A stretch of DNA of 15,238 nt from Sanchytrium tribonematis (GCA_018985235.1 JADGIG010000154.1:1-15238), one strand, 5' to 3'; shown: positions 1 to 6,874, counted from the stretch's first letter. Made by a program: numbers and translations. The notes: generated by a model not told the origin, from the letters alone.

Positions 1-170
1 TCATTGAACGGAAACAGCAAATTAGCCAGTTGATTGGTAGAAATGGCGGACAAATGACGGATTATTAGCGTCTATTGGAACGGATTTGTCGGATAGATTT
101 TACGTGGTACTCCATTTTTCTTTATGTCAGTTTTTCTATTTTTCAATTGTATTATTTCAATAAACTGCAC
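1..170 (+). repeat. Left copy of a 170-bp direct repeat (may extend left of the window)
   Basis: This stretch is identical, base for base, to 2739-2908 in the same orientation. Position 1 matches 2739, so the repeat may continue left of the window. It holds two related words, ATTGAACGGA at 3-12 and ATTGGAACGGA at 74-84, an inverted pair GACAAAT (49-55) and ATTTGTC (84-90), two ATTGG (reverse CCAAT) words at 33-37 and 74-78, and AATAAA at 159-164. The AATAAA could serve as a plus-strand poly(A) signal, so the repeat could act like an LTR; that is inference. Together with its partner it brackets a recombinase and a resolvase gene. It could instead be a dispersed repeat that happens to occur twice here. 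Confidence 0.9.
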
Positions 171-552
171 TATCCAAGGCTGTTCTTCTGGCAGCCACCC
201 AGCTTCAAAACTGTGATGAAATCAACACAATTGAAATCTCATCACAAAGACTTGCCTTGAAATGGAATTGATTCATCCATCAACTCATCAAGACAATGCC
301 ATTTTTGAAATAAATTAAAAGCATAGTAAAGAGACTCTTTTGAACTATAACTCGGATAGATTTTACGTGGTACTCCATTTTTCTTTATGTAGAGATAATA
401 ATGATAATCCGACAAAATTATCCGACCAATCATTTTTATAATCCCATGTTTTAAAAATTATTGGTATTTTATTGTTTAATTGTTTTAATTTATTTAAATT
501 AAAGAAACAATTGGTGGACTAGTTAATAAATAATTCATCTCTCCCAAATGGT
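171..552. other. Non-coding left part of the element
   Basis: Apart from the 39-bp partial repeat, I see only short open stretches here. One, on the plus strand at about 164-265, runs on from the repeat for roughly 33 codons before a TGA. Another, on the minus strand (242-433), is 63 codons and reads across the partial repeat. Neither resembles a family I recognise. The last 110 bp before 553 are very AT-rich and probably hold the resolvase gene's 5' flank. Confidence 0.5.
352..390 (+). repeat. Third, partial copy of the repeat (39 bp)
   Basis: Positions 352-390 match 89-127 of the left repeat exactly, in direct orientation, and similarity ends sharply on both sides. On the minus strand the segment reads I-K-K-N-G-V-P-R-K-I-Y-P in the same frame as the corresponding part of the full repeat, though in both places the surrounding ORFs are short. 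Immediately right of it, at about 407-432, the minus strand carries words also found in the repeat (TGATTGGT and TCGGATTAT), so this looks like a subterminal patchwork of element ends. No function can be assigned. Confidence 0.8.
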
Positions 553-1095
553 ATGACTCTCTTTCTCGGAGTAGACCCTGGCCCCAAAAACTGTGGCATT
601 TGTCTCTTGAGACAAACAAGCAGACCATTGTTAGTTGAAAATGAATCTGGTTTCTTGGAAAAGAGTGTGAACAAATATGAGATTCTTTATAAAGATACAA
701 TTTCTTTTCAAAAAGGAAAAGCTTTAAACATCCAGGATCTAGCTTGTTCAGTTTTTAAAATGTTCAAAAAATTGCCACAGGGGGCCTTGAAACTGGCCAT
801 TGAAGTTCAGCCATGTTCGACAATAAGAGATAAATACACAGTTATTCTTAAATCTCATTTAATGAATATTATGGTAGAAACAGCATTTGTTTCATGTGCT
901 GTAACTTATGGATATGAGGTTGTTCGAATAGTTCCCAAGAAATGGAGAGATTTTGTAGGTATTGGTGACAAAACAATTAAAAAGTATAAAGAAAACAAGG
1001 TATTGTCAAGCATTATTGGATACAACAACATCACAACAATTCATGAATATGATGCTGTTTCTATTGCATATTGTGCTTTTGAAACTTATGAGTAA
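553..1095 (+). CDS. RuvC-like / poxvirus A22-type Holliday junction resolvase
   Basis: A 180-residue protein with the RNase H fold pattern of RuvC-family resolvases, which cut four-way DNA junctions symmetrically using divalent metals. Visible motifs are the first strand GVDPGPKNCGI with Asp8, the second acidic strand LAIEVQ with Glu84, and a C-terminal HEYDAVSIA with His164 and Asp167. The His-x-x-Asp pair matches the arrangement in Thermus RuvC, where bacterial E. coli RuvC has Asp-x-x-Asp. The segment around residues 121-149 (V..V.PK.W.......K.YK..K) is also typical of the poxvirus A22 and iridovirus branch. Length fits the family. No mitochondrial targeting sequence is evident, which argues against CCE1. 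The start at 553 leaves only three residues before the first strand motif. It faces the recombinase gene inside the repeat-bounded element, where it might resolve junction intermediates made by the recombinase; that role is inference. Confidence 0.8.
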   Translation: MTLFLGVDPGPKNCGICLLRQTSRPLLVENESGFLEKSVNKYEILYKDTISFQKGKALNIQDLACSVFKMFKKLPQGALKLAIEVQPCSTIRDKYTVILKSHLMNIMVETAFVSCAVTYGYEVVRIVPKKWRDFVGIGDKTIKKYKENKVLSSIIGYNNITTIHEYDAVSIAYCAFETYE

Positions 1096-1106
1096 AATGA
1101 ATTTCT

Positions 1107-1256
1107 TTATTTTGGATAGTCTTTTCTTATTTTAGATCTCAGCTTTGTTATTGTTAAATGCCCCTGAAATGCAAGTTCAAAATCACCAATAGTTGTAAAT
1201 GTAGACATCACTTCTCCAATTCGGATTCGTTCTCTTACTATTTTCTTTAAATTCAT
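1107..1256 (-). CDS. Small hypothetical ORF between resolvase and recombinase
   Basis: Counting from the ATG at 1254-1256, this minus-strand frame encodes 49 residues, beginning MNLKKIVRERIRIGEVMSTF and ending RKDYPK. The frame stays open for about 20 codons further upstream (LKPLRLFSDLDIANIS...), so it may be the end of a longer, spliced product. It lies in the same frame as the recombinase, separated from that gene's stop by a second stop and about 30 codons. Its own stop is 11 bp from the resolvase stop. The residue mix (basic and hydrophobic, no low complexity) looks protein-like. I do not recognise a family. It may be a small accessory protein, a 3' exon of the recombinase, or chance. 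Confidence 0.35.
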   Translation of the reverse strand: MNLKKIVRERIRIGEVMSTFTTIGDFELAFQGHLTITKLRSKIRKDYPK

Positions 1257-1352
1257 ATTACTAATATTTGCGATATCTAAATCACTAAAGAGTCTTAATG
1301 GTTTGAGGTTTATTGTGCTGTCACCGTGATGTCATTGTTTCCATAGCACCTT

Positions 1353-2645
1353 TTAGTCTGCTCTTGGTAGTTTTATATTGGTACTAATCCCTATTGTACT
1401 TTGTGTTGCTTTAATTACACATCCTTTTGCAATATTAGTTTGTGCTTTATCAATAAATTCGGGACTGGTTGAATTATTGAAATTTGAATGTGATTGTGAT
1501 TTCAAATGGCCTCTTTCTTCAAAACATTTGTCCAATAACTCAAATATTTGATCAATACTATAGTTGTTTACATCAATAGAAGGATTTAAACTTATTTGAG
1601 GCTTTAAAATATCCTCTGGTGCATCTTCCCTAACCAGTTTCAGATCAACTAAGTATCTTGATAAAGTCACGCTATTCTCCCATTTGACAAATCTTAATAA
1701 CTCACGCAGTGTTAACTTATTTTGAGCTTCAAACACCCTGTGGTATGCTGCACCACGTCTCCATGAGTGACAACTAAGCCTGTCTTTAAAGTGCATGTTG
1801 AATTGATGTGCTACAGATTTCAGTTTGTCCAGGAAATTGTTTTGGGACATGGCATGAGTTGGATCTATTAAAATAGAGCCTGATTGTTCAAATGATACGC
1901 TGAAAAACAGTTTCGATTTACCCAATAAAATGCTAGATGACTCAATCACAGACTGCTCTAAATACTCCTTGTATATTCTAATAGGGTTTATAAACTCTTC
2001 TCCGGGCTGACAATAAAGCTTAAAATTATAGTTATAGCCACTCTTCTTTGCTTGGCTTTGTTTCATCCAAGGTATATGAACATATAGAAATGCTACACTA
2101 TTCTTGTCATAACATATTTTAATATCGTCAAATGTCATATCAAGCACATTTTGGATTCTAAAGCAACCCTGATAGAGAATTGCATTGATTAATTTTAACT
2201 GTGCAAATAAAAACGAATGATTTGTTCCTTCTAATTTGGAAATCAATTGTTTTATATCGTTTAACTGTAATGGATAAGCTTGTTTGCTTATTTCCCCACT
2301 TCTAGCACTTGATGTTTTGATTGCGCGCACCTTTTCTAAAATGCTGCAATGCCCAGCTGGATTGCCACCATTGTATTTGTTATTTGAATCTACTTGGCAT
2401 ACTTTTCCTAGCTTATAAACCTCTTTATAATAGTTTAATAAACCTGCATGTACTGTTCCATAAGTACCGGCTGCATAGTTCTTTGTAGAAACCAAATGGT
2501 TGATAAATTGAACGATTATATCGGGTACATTTGAATTGGAAGGTCGAAAATCAATTTGGTTAGAGTTGCAGTATGTTACAAATGCGTTGATATATGTACC
2601 ATAACTAGTTAATGTTCTATATGATAGCAGTTGATGAGCCGCCAT
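1353..2645 (-). CDS. Tyrosine recombinase (Crypton/DIRS-type catalytic domain)
   Basis: A 430-residue protein with the layout of tyrosine recombinases, which break and rejoin DNA through a 3'-phosphotyrosine link. Residues 1-110 form a helical core-binding region. The catalytic domain spans about 125-340 and has all expected residues: Arg163 in GCFRIQNVLD, His293 and Arg296 in CHSWRRGAA, Trp322 in FVKWENS, and the nucleophile Tyr331 in SRYL. The 9-residue Trp-to-Tyr spacing matches Cre. The HSWRRGAA signature is of the kind seen in eukaryotic Crypton and DIRS/Ngaro enzymes. A tail of about 90 residues has no known domain. The ATG at 2645 is followed directly by the recombinase fold and is 93 bp from the right repeat. 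The frame is intact, so the gene may be active. No reverse transcriptase lies nearby, so this is not a standard DIRS element. It could act on the flanking repeats. Confidence 0.88.
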   Translation of the reverse strand: MAAHQLLSYRTLTSYGTYINAFVTYCNSNQIDFRPSNSNVPDIIVQFINHLVSTKNYAAGTYGTVHAGLLNYYKEVYKLGKVCQVDSNNKYNGGNPAGHCSILEKVRAIKTSSARSGEISKQAYPLQLNDIKQLISKLEGTNHSFLFAQLKLINAILYQGCFRIQNVLDMTFDDIKICYDKNSVAFLYVHIPWMKQSQAKKSGYNYNFKLYCQPGEEFINPIRIYKEYLEQSVIESSSILLGKSKLFFSVSFEQSGSILIDPTHAMSQNNFLDKLKSVAHQFNMHFKDRLSCHSWRRGAAYHRVFEAQNKLTLRELLRFVKWENSVTLSRYLVDLKLVREDAPEDILKPQISLNPSIDVNNYSIDQIFELLDKCFEERGHLKSQSHSNFNNSTSPEFIDKAQTNIAKGCVIKATQSTIGISTNIKLPRAD

Positions 2646-2729
2646 TTTGGTTTCAATGAAGGGATTAAAAAATAAATTAATTTATTGAAGTACTTAAATC
2701 AGTTAAAATCCAATTAAAAAACTCATTTA

Positions 2730-2750
2730 TCCGTCCAATCATTGAACGGA
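2730..2750. promoter_or_regulatory. 21-bp near-perfect palindrome at the left edge of the right repeat
   Basis: The left arm TCCGTCCAAT (2730-2739) and right arm ATTGAACGGA (2741-2750) are inverted repeats around C2740, with nine of ten positions pairing. The right arm recurs, with one inserted G, at 2812-2822. Tyrosine recombinase core sites usually consist of inverted binding arms of about this size around a short spacer, so this is a candidate recombinase binding site or element end. The matching left arm for the left repeat would lie before position 1 and cannot be seen. Confidence 0.45.
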
Positions 2751-2908
2751 AACAGCAAATTAGCCAGTTGATTGGTAGAAATGGCGGACAAATGACGGAT
2801 TATTAGCGTCTATTGGAACGGATTTGTCGGATAGATTTTACGTGGTACTCCATTTTTCTTTATGTCAGTTTTTCTATTTTTCAATTGTATTATTTCAATA
2901 AACTGCAC
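2739..2908 (+). repeat. Right copy of the 170-bp direct repeat
   Basis: Identical to 1-170 with a constant offset of 2738, so the two copies are either recent or kept alike. Homology stops after ...AACTGCAC at 2908: the left copy continues TATCCAAGG and this copy continues AATTTAATG. The copy lies 93 bp upstream of the recombinase start on the minus strand, so it could carry that gene's promoter. Its right end also supplies the last codons and stop of the minus-strand ORF at 2890-3312. Confidence 0.95.
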
Positions 2909-3312
2909 AATTTAATGCCAAATGATATTAAGACTTGACTGTAAAATAGCATTCCCTCTGAATGATCAAATAAACTATAATCAAAAGAATGAAAAGAGTA
3001 TAAGTCACCTGGCAGTAATATATCGGATGCTTTTGATCTCTCACTATTTAAATTGATCTTTTTGAGTAAAAATTTGCGGGTTTTTCTTACGTGAATAGAA
3101 TCAAGTGGATTGGATGACATTCGAAAATTTAGATTGATGGGAGGTGTTTCAAAAATGTCTAAAATTGTTGCGATATCGTGCTGTTCATATTCTTTTGGCC
3201 ACTCAGCGACAAGAAAAGTATTGCAATGATCTGCTAATGCTGACCAAGTGTTGTACCAATGACTTTCACTGTAATAAACTGAATTTGAATTATTTGCATC
3301 TGCAGGATGCAT
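2890..3312 (-). CDS. Hypothetical protein whose 3' end lies in the repeat
   Basis: A 140-residue minus-strand ORF with a clear ATG at 3310-3312. The sequence has a normal amino-acid mix, with aromatic-rich parts (YYSESHWYNTW near residue 13, GDLYSFHSFDYSLFDHSEGM near residue 102) and a basic middle (RKTRKFLLKK near 76). I do not recognise it and see no signal peptide or clear membrane helix. Its last six codons and TAA lie inside the right copy of the direct repeat, so the natural 3' end was probably replaced when the element arrived, or the gene is part of the element. It could be a truncated host gene or an exon of a larger gene to the right. Real translation is uncertain. Confidence 0.4.
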   Translation of the reverse strand: MHPADANNSNSVYYSESHWYNTWSALADHCNTFLVAEWPKEYEQHDIATILDIFETPPINLNFRMSSNPLDSIHVRKTRKFLLKKINLNSERSKASDILLPGDLYSFHSFDYSLFDHSEGMLFYSQVLISFGIKLCSLLK

Positions 3313-3362
3313 TATTGCAGTTTAACACAATTGAAATCCAAACAAACAAGATTGTTGGCTAA

Positions 3363-4089
3363 ACGAAAAAAGGTTGGTTCACTCAAGAATTATTTAGAGA
3401 AATACATAGAATTATTTAGAAAAATACAAAGATTATGTGTTTCCGTTTAGAAATGGAATGTTAGATTGGAATCAAGCAAGCGCTCATACTGAATCAGAAA
3501 TCGAATCATACTTCCAGAATAAAAATATCGAAGTTATTAAAAATCCAGCAGGAACAACAGGTTATTGTCAACTTGCAGATGTTGGTTTGATTGAGAGTAT
3601 AAAGCAAGAATTCGAAAATCAATTTAAGACTTCTATGATGAACAAGTTGATGAATTTCAAGCAGACCCAAACAAGCCAAAAGTCTTCAAAAACCAGGAAT
3701 TGTAAAATTAAGAGACTGGATTGTCTGTGGATGGGCAAAAGTGACTCTTGAGATTATCGAAAAAACTTTAAAAACCTGTTATTTGACTGAAAATGTTGAG
3801 GAATTACATATGGCAAAAGTGACTGGCTTAGGTAGTTTTATATAGCTTAGGTTCACAATTAATTGCATCATTTGAGCGCTTTTCAGTTTGGTCTAATGTT
3901 GTGAATGCATTATTAAATGAAACAACATACTCAATGATTGCAGAAAAGTTCGAAATTGCATAATTTGCTGAAGATGAGGAAATTCCTGATGCAAATGTTC
4001 CTCGATTTGAAGCACAAAAAGAAATCATTGATTTAACTGGCGAAAATGAACAAATATATGAATTAAGTAATCATTTATTGACATTTTGA
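3363..4089 (+). pseudogene. Decayed pogo/Tigger-like DDE transposase
   Basis: Fragments of a pogo-family DDE endonuclease domain follow in order but in changing frames. KKGWFTQELF near 3369 resembles the conserved GWMT..F segment and ends at a TAG (3417). GMLDWNQASAHTESEIESYF then NPAGTTGYCQLADVGLIESI (frame of 3437) matches the second-Asp strand and the P.G.T...Q..DVG block. YDEQVDEFQADPNKPKVF (another frame, from about 3631) is followed after a second shift at about 3702 by VKLRDWIVCGWAKVTLEIIE, the typical C-terminal helices. An acidic tail (AEDEEIPDAN) is interrupted by a further stop. At least three frame changes and several stops show it is dead. No N-terminal DNA-binding domain is visible upstream, so the 5' part is lost or was displaced. 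Confidence 0.75.
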
Positions 4090-4505
4090 AAATTGGAGGG
4101 GGGAGTTGAGTATACTGTCCTAATTACTCACTCAAGTCCCCCCGGGGGAGTTGGCCTGTTAAAGACTTTAATTGAAAAATGCTTGTTATGGCCTAGGATA
4201 CCCAGCTCAAATGCAGCAATGACATTTTCGAAATAGACAAAGAGGATGTTGATTTGGGGCAAGTTGTTGCTCATTGTACTACGGCAGTTGCGGAATTTTT
4301 GTCTTTATAGAGAAACGATCACTAAATTTGACGTAAGCACCTGAATTCTTTTCGCATTTTTTATTTTTGTCTTTGGGCCTTATTATAATTTTGAATATCA
4401 TTTTAGAGGCAATCTCGATTTTGGCAAATTTTTAGATCAAATTTAAAATTCTTGGGCTCGATCGGCTGAGTCACTAGAAGGAGAAATTTGTGACAAATAA
4501 ATTAA
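4090..4505. other. Gap with G/C-rich inverted repeat and nuclease 5' flank
   Basis: This 416-bp stretch has no convincing gene. It begins with the G/C-rich inverted repeat at 4098-4148. A 37-codon open stretch on the plus strand (4197-4310, including EIDKEDVDLGQVVAHCTTAV) looks protein-like but has no ATG and no family I recognise; it may be a gene remnant. The last 190 bp are AT-rich and lead into the nuclease start, so they probably hold its promoter and 5' UTR. Confidence 0.5.
4098..4143. repeat. G/C-rich inverted repeat (hairpin)
   Basis: GGGGGGAGTTGAG at 4098-4110 pairs with CTCAAGTCCCCCC at 4131-4143, with one mismatch and a 20-bp loop. A further direct copy, GGGGGAGTTG, follows at 4144-4153, making a CCCCCGGGGG junction. 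The runs of G and C stand out from the AT-rich surroundings. Read on the minus strand, the left arm begins CAGTATACTCAACTCCCC, and CAGTA is how many pogo/Tigger terminal repeats begin, so this may be the right end of the neighbouring dead transposon. No matching left end or TA duplication was found. Confidence 0.6.
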
Positions 4506-5393
4506 ATGTTACATCTAGTCCATTTTCTATTATATTCTTGGGGTTATTCAGGTCATTTTGCAATCGGAAACCTAACCATGATGCTGTTAGACTCTGATTT
4601 ACAAGTCTTAGTCACCAATTTACTGTTGAATGATACCAGTGATACTGCCTTTGGTAGAAAGTATCAGGGTTCTTTAGGTAGAGCTAGCACTTGGCCAGAT
4701 TATATTAAAAGATTTGAGGAATTCCAATGGTCCAAAAAAATTCATTACTTTGATACGGAAGATGATCCTCCAAACAGATGCTCTTTAAATGATAAAATCA
4801 TAAAAGGTGATATGGATTCTGCAGTTACTGCTGTTAACTTTTTCTTTGAAAACCTTAACAATGAAGTTTCTATTAAAAACGGCCCAATATTAAAGCCAGT
4901 ACAGAATTTAAAATTTTTCATTCACATTTTACAAGACTTGCATCAGCCATTGCATTTATCCGGTAAGCTTAGAGGTGGAAATGATTTAAAGGTTAGATTT
5001 GACAGTAAATCAACGAACTTGCACTCTCTGTGGGACAGTATAATGATAAATTATCGAATTAAAAAGGACTTTAAAAATCATAGGCAAGAGTGGATCAATT
5101 ATCTATTTAAAAAATCTAAAAATATGTCATCAATATGCTTTACTAGTTGCCAAGAAATAAATTGTGAAAGGGAAGTACCCAATTGCATAGAAGCATGGAA
5201 TGAATTTGTAAATTCCTTAAACTGCGAGACTGTGTGGATATTTGATAAAGAAAATTCTGATGTGCAGCTTAAACTGTCTTCCGACATTGGAATGGAATAC
5301 TATGAAAGAAATATAGAATTGCTTGAAAATCTCATTATTTCTGCTGCTATTAGATCGGCTTCTTTATTGTCTAGTAAATTTAAATTGCCATAA
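4506..5393 (+). CDS. Secreted S1/P1-type zinc nuclease
   Basis: A 295-residue enzyme of the S1/P1 family, which degrades single-stranded DNA and RNA with a three-zinc site, normally in secretory or lysosomal compartments or outside the cell. A short hydrophobic signal (residues 1-11) precedes Trp12, which would become the N-terminal zinc ligand. All ligands are present with P1-like spacing: Trp12, His17, Asp65 (STWPD), His80 (IHYFD), His140 and Asp144 (FFIHILQDLHQPLH), His150, His173 and Asp177 (NLHSLWD). The C-terminal helix NLIISAAIRSASLL is typical. Cysteines at 211, 215, 220, 227 and 240 suggest disulfides. The gene is a single exon, and its stop overlaps the 3' coding end of the spliced Aladin gene. 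To my knowledge this family is common in plants, fungi and protists but rare in animals, so transfer is possible. Confidence 0.92.
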   Translation: MLHLVHFLLYSWGYSGHFAIGNLTMMLLDSDLQVLVTNLLLNDTSDTAFGRKYQGSLGRASTWPDYIKRFEEFQWSKKIHYFDTEDDPPNRCSLNDKIIKGDMDSAVTAVNFFFENLNNEVSIKNGPILKPVQNLKFFIHILQDLHQPLHLSGKLRGGNDLKVRFDSKSTNLHSLWDSIMINYRIKKDFKNHRQEWINYLFKKSKNMSSICFTSCQEINCEREVPNCIEAWNEFVNSLNCETVWIFDKENSDVQLKLSSDIGMEYYERNIELLENLIISAAIRSASLLSSKFKLP

Positions 5394-6874
5394 CAGAATC
5401 CACTTTATGGACTGTCAACACCCCTGTCTCCCACACAACCGATAATAGTGGATGTTTGTCAGAAATAAATTCCATAAAAGTTGGGCGGGCGTAAATTTTT
5501 TTAAAATGACTGTTATTTTCTAAATTATCAGACAACTTGGGACCAGTAATAAACCCTCTAAATTAGAAGTATTTACATAATAGAGCAAGTGATTTCTTTT
5601 TCTGAACTATAACCAATTTCCAAAACGGCAATTTTGTTTCTTCCTTCTTTAGCATTATCAAGTTTCAAAGTACTTTCAAGCTGAGGACTTAGCGGTGTTC
5701 CAACATGCCCTGTTTTTCTTGGTGTGCCTTGTCCAGGGTATTTTTTGCTCAAAGGTGTACTGAATACCTCATTTTCTATTAAAGGAGTTGATAACATTCT
5801 TTTTCTAACTGAATTTAACTGAACTATTTTCACCGATTCTTCTTCTTCCTCGTCGTCTTCTGGCTCAAATGAAATAGCCATATACTTTCCGTTAAGGCTA
5901 ATTTTTAGCTCTCTCACCGCTCCGCCTACATGAACATTTAATGGCTGGAGTCTGACTGCTGACATTTTTAATGGGAATAATCTCAAACAATTTTCGAGTT
6001 TGTCTTGGATATTTATAATATTTAATAAATCTGAATGTTTACAGCTAAAATAAATGAACCGGGAATTATCTGACCAACTAATAGACGTTATTGATGTTTG
6101 AAACTCAGTAAACGATTTTGTTTGCATACAAATAATGTTAATCACTATGAGGGAACCTGAAAAGTCACCTACAGCTAGAAATCTATTATTTGGAGAAAAT
6201 GACAAGGTACACGGAGCGGAGCCGCGATAGGATAGTATCTCAAAAGACTGCAAGATCATATCATATAAAAACACATTGCTGCATCCAACAAAACCAAATG
6301 CTATAAGCTTCCCATCTGTAGAGAATGACATCGTTGATAAAATTCCATTAAATGGTAGGGGTATCACATAGTACCAAGGAATCATTTTGTTCAGCGCTCG
6401 AAAATGATTATATACATCCGCATTGTCATATTCGATGCCAAACTTGAAATAAGCCATTTCTGTATCACCTACAACTAAAAAAGAATATCCATCACACGGT
6501 CTCCACACAGCTCTCTTAATCGTGCCAAGATTTGTGCAGGGAATAGGATCTCTAAACTTTTGAGACCCAATATCGTATAAATGTATTTTAGTTGTGGTTG
6601 CGACCAAAATGATTGGTAATTTTGGATGTGTGCTAATATTGACAATGTTGATATGATGCTCTGTAGGCCAATAATACCACCTCATCAATCCCCTTGTTAA
6701 ATATGGAAATTTCTTGTCTAATTTTGTCAAGAAAAGATTATTATTTGTAGTATTTTTAGTGTACGGAAAGACTTTGACATTTGCTTTTTCAAACATGATA
6801 TTATTGTCTTGGATCTCTCTGTAACTAGAATGAAGGGTGGACCAGTTTGTTTCTTTGTTGCCAAACCTAAGCAT
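5380..6874 (-). CDS. AAAS: Aladin-like WD-repeat nucleoporin (two exons; 5' end may extend)
   Basis: Exons 6874-5577 and 5557-5380 join across a 19-nt intron to give 491 residues (human Aladin has 546). Aladin is a beta-propeller protein of the nuclear pore anchored through NDC1. WD-like blades run from about residue 75 to 340: IVNISTHPKLPIILVATTTK, RAVWRPCDGYSFLV, SYRGSAPCTLSFSPNNRFLA, SITSISWSDNSRFIYF and GGAVRELKISLNGKYMAISF, the last matching the Aladin GGEAHSMVWDPSGERLAV block. A TP-rich loop (362-396) may be phosphorylated. Without splicing the frame ends at a TAA at 5573. With splicing the tail becomes CSIIGFITGP ... HPLLSVVWETGVLTVHKVD, matching Aladin's CGIIQGEP ... ALLSVGWSTGRIAHIPL. 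The ATG at 6874 may not be the true start: two more tiny introns would extend the N-terminus to 6973. Confidence 0.75.
5558..5576 (-). other. 19-nt intron in the Aladin gene
   Basis: On the minus strand the segment is GTAAATACTTCTAATTTAG, with a consensus GTAA donor, a CTAAT branch-like word and a TTAG acceptor. It splits an Ile codon (AT|A, phase 2). Removal bypasses the TAA formed by its own first bases and opens 59 more residues, which align with the conserved Aladin C-terminus. The length is far below ordinary animal introns, but similar sizes are known in dicyemids and some ciliates. Confidence 0.8.

Larger units (their letters stand above)
1..2908. mobile_element. Putative repeat-bounded recombinase/resolvase transposon
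   Basis: Two identical 170-bp direct repeats enclose about 2.57 kb holding a RuvC-like resolvase (+), a small ORF (-) and a tyrosine recombinase (-), both enzymes with full catalytic residue sets. The two main genes are transcribed inward from the repeats. Known Cryptons carry a tyrosine recombinase without long terminal direct repeats. DIRS and Ngaro elements have complex repeats but also encode reverse transcriptase and RNase H, absent here. Recombination between the repeats would release a circle of about 2.74 kb carrying one repeat copy. The right edge (2908) is where the repeats diverge; the left edge may lie outside the window. That this is one mobile unit is inferred from layout. Confidence 0.6.

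Noticed and set aside
242-433. Minus-strand 63-codon ORF reading through the partial repeat, thought of as a FLYWCH-like finger
   Set aside because: The needed Cys/His pattern is absent, and part of the peptide is just translated repeat DNA.
1-2908. DIRS or Ngaro retrotransposon
   Set aside because: No reverse transcriptase or RNase H frame is found between the repeats on either strand.
224-3338. 15-bp shared word AACACAATTGAAATC at 224-238 and 3324-3338, possible insertion-site duplication
   Set aside because: It lies 54 bp and more than 400 bp from the repeat ends respectively, flanks do not align, and an AT-rich 15-mer match can be chance in 15 kb.
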